Positions 4,869-7,324 of a stretch of 7,324 bases of DNA are shown piece by piece. The stretch comes from Candidatus Poribacteria bacterium (GTDB lineage: Bacteria; Poribacteria; WGA-4E; B28-G17): the NCBI GenBank assembly GCA_003645735.1, contig QNBQ01000068.1, positions 1 to 7,324 of the forward strand, read 5' to 3'. The position numbers and the translations under genes were made by a program. The first letter of the stretch is position 1. Each line of letters opens with the position of its first letter. Below the pieces are notes generated by a model, which saw nothing but the letters and a program-made list of their open reading frames with translations, did no database searches and was not told where the DNA came from.

Positions 4869-7019
4869 ATGCTGGACAAAATCCTGGGCGAGCTGAACCC
4901 GGCGCAGAGGGAGGCGGTTCTTCACACCGAAGGCCCGCTTCTCATCCTATCGGGGGCCGGCAGCGGCAAGACCAGGGTCATAACCCACAGGATAGCCTAC
5001 CTGATAAAGGGCAAGGGAGTGCCCCCGTTTAACATCCTCGCCGTCACCTTCACCAACAAGGCGGCCGATGAGATGAAGAGGAGGCTTGAGGAGCTTATAG
5101 GGCTTGTCGCAAGGGCGGTCTGGATGGGAACCTTCCACTCGATATGCGCCAGGATATTGAGGAAGGAGATCCACAGGCTGGGGTATTCCCCCAACTTCTC
5201 CATCTACGACGAATCGGATCAGCTCGGCCTGATGAGGGAGATCTTCAGAGATCTGAACATCTCCGAGAGGAGCTACAGCCCCAGGGCGATCCTGAGCGCC
5301 ATAGAGAGGGCGAAGCACGAGCTGATAGATCCGGAGCAATACGAGAAATCGGCGACGGAGTATTTCGAGATCTTCGTCTCGAAGCTCTACAGGGAGTATC
5401 AGGGGAGGCTGAGGGCGAACAACGCCCTGGATTTCGGCGACCTCATCATGATCTGCGTCAAGCTGTTCGAGGAGTTCCCCGAGGTGCTGGAAAGATACCA
5501 GGAGCGGTTCAGATACATCCTGATAGACGAATACCAGGACACAAACCACGCCCAATACAGGCTGGTCAACATGCTGGCGGCCAAATACAGGAACATCTGC
5601 GCGGTGGGGGACGACGACCAAGGGATATACTCCTGGAGGGGAGCGGACATAAGGAACATCCTGAACTTCGAGAGGGATTACCCGGACGCCAAGGTCGTAA
5701 AGCTGGAGCAGAACTACAGGTCGACCCAGAGGATACTGGACGCGGCATACTACGTGATCTCGAACAACAGATACAGGAAGGAGAAGCGGCTGTGGACGGA
5801 AAACGAGCTCGGCGACAAGATATTCGTCTACGAGGCGGAGGACGAGGCGGAGGAGGGGGATTTCGTCGCCCAGGAGATAAAGAGGCTGGTGAGGGAGGGG
5901 ATCAGGCCGGGCGAGATAGCGGTCTTCTACAGGATAAACGCCCAGTCGAGGACGTTGGAGGACGCGATGCGCAGGGCGAACATTCCATACAAGATCGTCG
6001 GCGGCCTCAGGTTCTACGACAGGATGGAGATCAAGGATATCCTGGCCTACCTGAGGGTTCTGGTCAACCCCAGCGACACGGTCAGCCTGAGGAGGATCAT
6101 AAACGTGCCGCCCAGGCGGATAGGGGAGACGACCGTGAGGAGGCTTATGGCCTACGCGGAGAGGAACGCGATGACGCTTTTCGAGGCGATGGAGGCGGCG
6201 GCGCAGGGGAAGGTTCCGGAGGTGGGCAGGGCGCAGAAGCCGATAGCCGAGTTCGTGGGGCTGATCAAATCGATCGACCGATCGGCCAGGCCGACGCTGA
6301 TCATCCAGGAGCTGCTCGAAAAGACCGGCTACATAAACTATCTGCTTCAGGAGGGGACGCCCGAGGCCGAAAGCAGGGTCGAAAACGTCAGGGAGCTGCT
6401 GTCGGCGACCGAGGAATATGAGGAGAGGGTCGAAAACCCGACTTTGGAGGGGTGGCTCGAAGAGGTCTCGCTTATAACCAGCGTGGACGAAATGGGCGAG
6501 GAGGATAAAGTGGCGCTCATGACGCTGCACAGCGCCAAGGGGTTGGAGTTCGACGTGGTCTTCATAACGGGGATGGAGGAGGGGCTGCTGCCCCACCAGA
6601 GATCGTTCGACTCCGAGGCGGAGCTTGAGGAGGAGAGAAGGCTCTGTTACGTCGGAATAACGAGGGCGAGGAAGAGGGTTTACCTGACGAGGGCGTGCAT
6701 CAGGAGGCTCTTCGGCTACGAGATGTATAACATCCCCTCCAGGTTCCTCGATGAGATACCGGACGACCTGAAACACCTGCTCAAGCCCTCTGAGGAGGCG
6801 ATCATGCGGATCATCGCTGAAAGCGTTGGGAGTTACCGAGCCGAAGCGGAGTTCGACTTCAAAAAAGGCGATCTGGTCAGGCACCCCAGATGGGGCGTGG
6901 GGGTGGTGACCTCCACGTCCGGGAAGGGCTTGGATATGAGGGTGACCGTCCGATTCGAGGACGGCTCCGAGAGGACGCTTATGGTCGAGTATGCCAAGCT
7001 TGAGAAAATCCGAGCCTGA
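4869..7019 (+). CDS. pcrA: ATP-dependent DNA helicase, PcrA/UvrD family (superfamily 1A)
   Basis: This 716-residue protein is a complete 3'-5' superfamily 1 DNA helicase, close to the usual 700-740 residues of PcrA/UvrD. Motifs in order: Q-motif L9-N-P-A-Q13; Walker A G29-AGSGKT-R36; motif Ia near 58-69; Ib G-T-F-H near 87-90; Walker B I-L-I-D220-E221-Y-Q-D-T-N; motif III G247-D-D-D-Q-G-I-Y-S-W-R-G; motif IV Q281-N-Y-R-S-T; motif V L553-H-S-A-K-G-L-E-F; motif VI C593-Y-V-G-I-T-R-A-R. Residues about 665-714 form the C-terminal Tudor-like domain (G-D-L-V-R-H, then W-G-V-G-V-V) that in PcrA/UvrD contacts RNA polymerase. The family unwinds DNA in nucleotide excision and mismatch repair and in plasmid replication, and removes RecA and stalled polymerase. 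Motif III has Gly where the common form is D-Q-S-I-Y, a tolerated variant. It follows the hydrolase gene by 25 nt on the same strand. The ATG at 4869 places the Q-motif at the normal distance. Identity very sure; PcrA versus UvrD naming is a convention. Confidence 0.97.
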   Translation: MLDKILGELNPAQREAVLHTEGPLLILSGAGSGKTRVITHRIAYLIKGKGVPPFNILAVTFTNKAADEMKRRLEELIGLVARAVWMGTFHSICARILRKEIHRLGYSPNFSIYDESDQLGLMREIFRDLNISERSYSPRAILSAIERAKHELIDPEQYEKSATEYFEIFVSKLYREYQGRLRANNALDFGDLIMICVKLFEEFPEVLERYQERFRYILIDEYQDTNHAQYRLVNMLAAKYRNICAVGDDDQGIYSWRGADIRNILNFERDYPDAKVVKLEQNYRSTQRILDAAYYVISNNRYRKEKRLWTENELGDKIFVYEAEDEAEEGDFVAQEIKRLVREGIRPGEIAVFYRINAQSRTLEDAMRRANIPYKIVGGLRFYDRMEIKDILAYLRVLVNPSDTVSLRRIINVPPRRIGETTVRRLMAYAERNAMTLFEAMEAAAQGKVPEVGRAQKPIAEFVGLIKSIDRSARPTLIIQELLEKTGYINYLLQEGTPEAESRVENVRELLSATEEYEERVENPTLEGWLEEVSLITSVDEMGEEDKVALMTLHSAKGLEFDVVFITGMEEGLLPHQRSFDSEAELEEERRLCYVGITRARKRVYLTRACIRRLFGYEMYNIPSRFLDEIPDDLKHLLKPSEEAIMRIIAESVGSYRAEAEFDFKKGDLVRHPRWGVGVVTSTSGKGLDMRVTVRFEDGSERTLMVEYAKLEKIRA

Positions 7020-7020
7020 A

Positions 7021-7030
7021 GAGGGAGGGG
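7021..7030 (+). promoter_or_regulatory. Ribosome-binding region of the lipoprotein gene
   Basis: GGAGGGG at 7024-7030 (within a purine run from 7018) ends 2 nt before the ATG at 7033, with GAGGGAGG starting at 7021. It lies in the 13-nt gap after the helicase stop and supports the 7033 start. No promoter or terminator fits in this gap. Confidence 0.55.
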
Positions 7031-7032
7031 TT

Positions 7033-7324
7033 ATGAGGTTTAAAATCGCCGCGATGTTAGGGTTGGCGCTCCTGGCTTTAAGCGCTTGCACGAAGTATGA
7101 GTATGACCTGGAACAGTTCTCCCACACGACCTTCGACGAAACGATGCCATCCTGGTCTCCCGACGGAACCCTCCTGGCATACACCACCTCCGAAGGGGAA
7201 GGGGACATAGTGATAGCGGAGCTGAAGACGTTGAGGGTCACGAAGCTGACCTCGGGCGATGCTAAGGATCTGGCGCCCTGTTGGTCTCCCGATGGAAGGA
7301 AGATCGCCTTCGCAAGCGACAGGA
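7033..7324 (+). CDS. TolB-like beta-propeller lipoprotein, 3'-partial
   Basis: An open frame from the ATG at 7033 runs off the right edge after 97 full codons. It begins with a lipoprotein signal: basic M-R-F-K, a hydrophobic core (I5-L16) and the lipobox L16-S-A-C19, so the mature protein should start with lipidated Cys19. After a short linker come two PD40/WD40-like repeats: W41-S-P-D-G-T-L-L-A-Y50 and W84-S-P-D-G-R-K-I-A-F93, spaced 43 residues apart. This is the TolB-type propeller pattern also seen in many extracytoplasmic sensor and binding proteins. The residues after Cys19 are T20 and K21, so there is no Asp at +2 of the kind that retains lipoproteins in the inner membrane in enterobacteria; outer-membrane placement is possible but unproven. 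The gene follows the helicase by 13 nt, so co-transcription is plausible without a shared function. More repeats are expected beyond the edge. It is not TolB itself in the strict sense, because TolB is periplasmic and lacks a lipobox. Confidence 0.85.
   Translation, partial: MRFKIAAMLGLALLALSACTKYEYDLEQFSHTTFDETMPSWSPDGTLLAYTTSEGEGDIVIAELKTLRVTKLTSGDAKDLAPCWSPDGRKIAFASDR

Noticed and set aside
5144..6421. Second + strand open frame (425 codons) inside the helicase gene
   Set aside because: It is Gly/Arg/Gln/Asp-rich sequence produced by reading AGG/GAG-rich DNA out of frame. No domain is visible, and it lies fully within the helicase.
7017..7033. Terminator or promoter between the helicase and the lipoprotein gene
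   Set aside because: The gap is only 13 nt and consists of a ribosome-binding site, with no hairpin or T-run.
4947..7241. Long antisense open frame (764 codons) opposite the helicase
   Set aside because: It mirrors the helicase codons in a GC-rich genome, is rich in Pro, Arg, Leu and Val with no recognisable domain, and covers a gene whose identity is certain.

Overview
The window comes from a GC-rich bacterial genome. It is almost entirely coding, and every supported gene lies on the + strand. Bacterial origin is indicated by GGAGG-type ribosome-binding sites, a PcrA/UvrD helicase, and a lipoprotein signal with TolB-like repeats; the last suggests a cell with an outer membrane (inference). 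Arginine is encoded mostly by AGG and isoleucine often by ATA, a bias common in thermophiles and in some uncultured phyla. I cannot name the lineage. A candidate phylum of the Poribacteria or Latescibacterota kind is only a guess, based on the gene mix.

Layout, left to right: (1) the C-terminal part of a small two-helix membrane protein, cut by the left edge (1-298); (2) a 259-residue TIM-barrel protein of the sugar phosphate isomerase/epimerase (AP_endonuc_2) superfamily (295-1074); (3) a 653-residue protein with an N-terminal concanavalin-like domain and an FG-GAP-type calcium-loop propeller (1078-3039); (4) a second, 324-residue TIM-barrel isomerase/epimerase (3036-4010); (5) a 278-residue metallo-beta-lactamase-fold hydrolase of the COG1237 type (4007-4843); (6) a full-length PcrA/UvrD DNA helicase (4869-7019); (7) the N-terminus of a lipoprotein with TolB-like beta-propeller repeats, cut by the right edge (7033 onward).

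The first five genes are packed like one translation-coupled operon: three junctions are ATGA stop/start overlaps and one has a 3-nt gap. The helicase follows after 25 nt and the lipoprotein after 13 nt. I see no terminator hairpin or convincing promoter inside. The two TIM barrels on either side of the propeller protein suggest a module acting on a carbohydrate or polyol-like compound, but no substrate can be read from the sequence. The helicase and lipoprotein are probably passengers.

The main points for follow-up are: the 259-residue barrel appears to keep all nine metal ligands of endonuclease IV, while its operon partner keeps only the four-ligand epimerase set; the propeller protein has no export signal; and that protein has a possible internal translation start exactly at its domain border. 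There are no RNA genes, mobile elements, CRISPR arrays or non-coding stretches above 300 bases.
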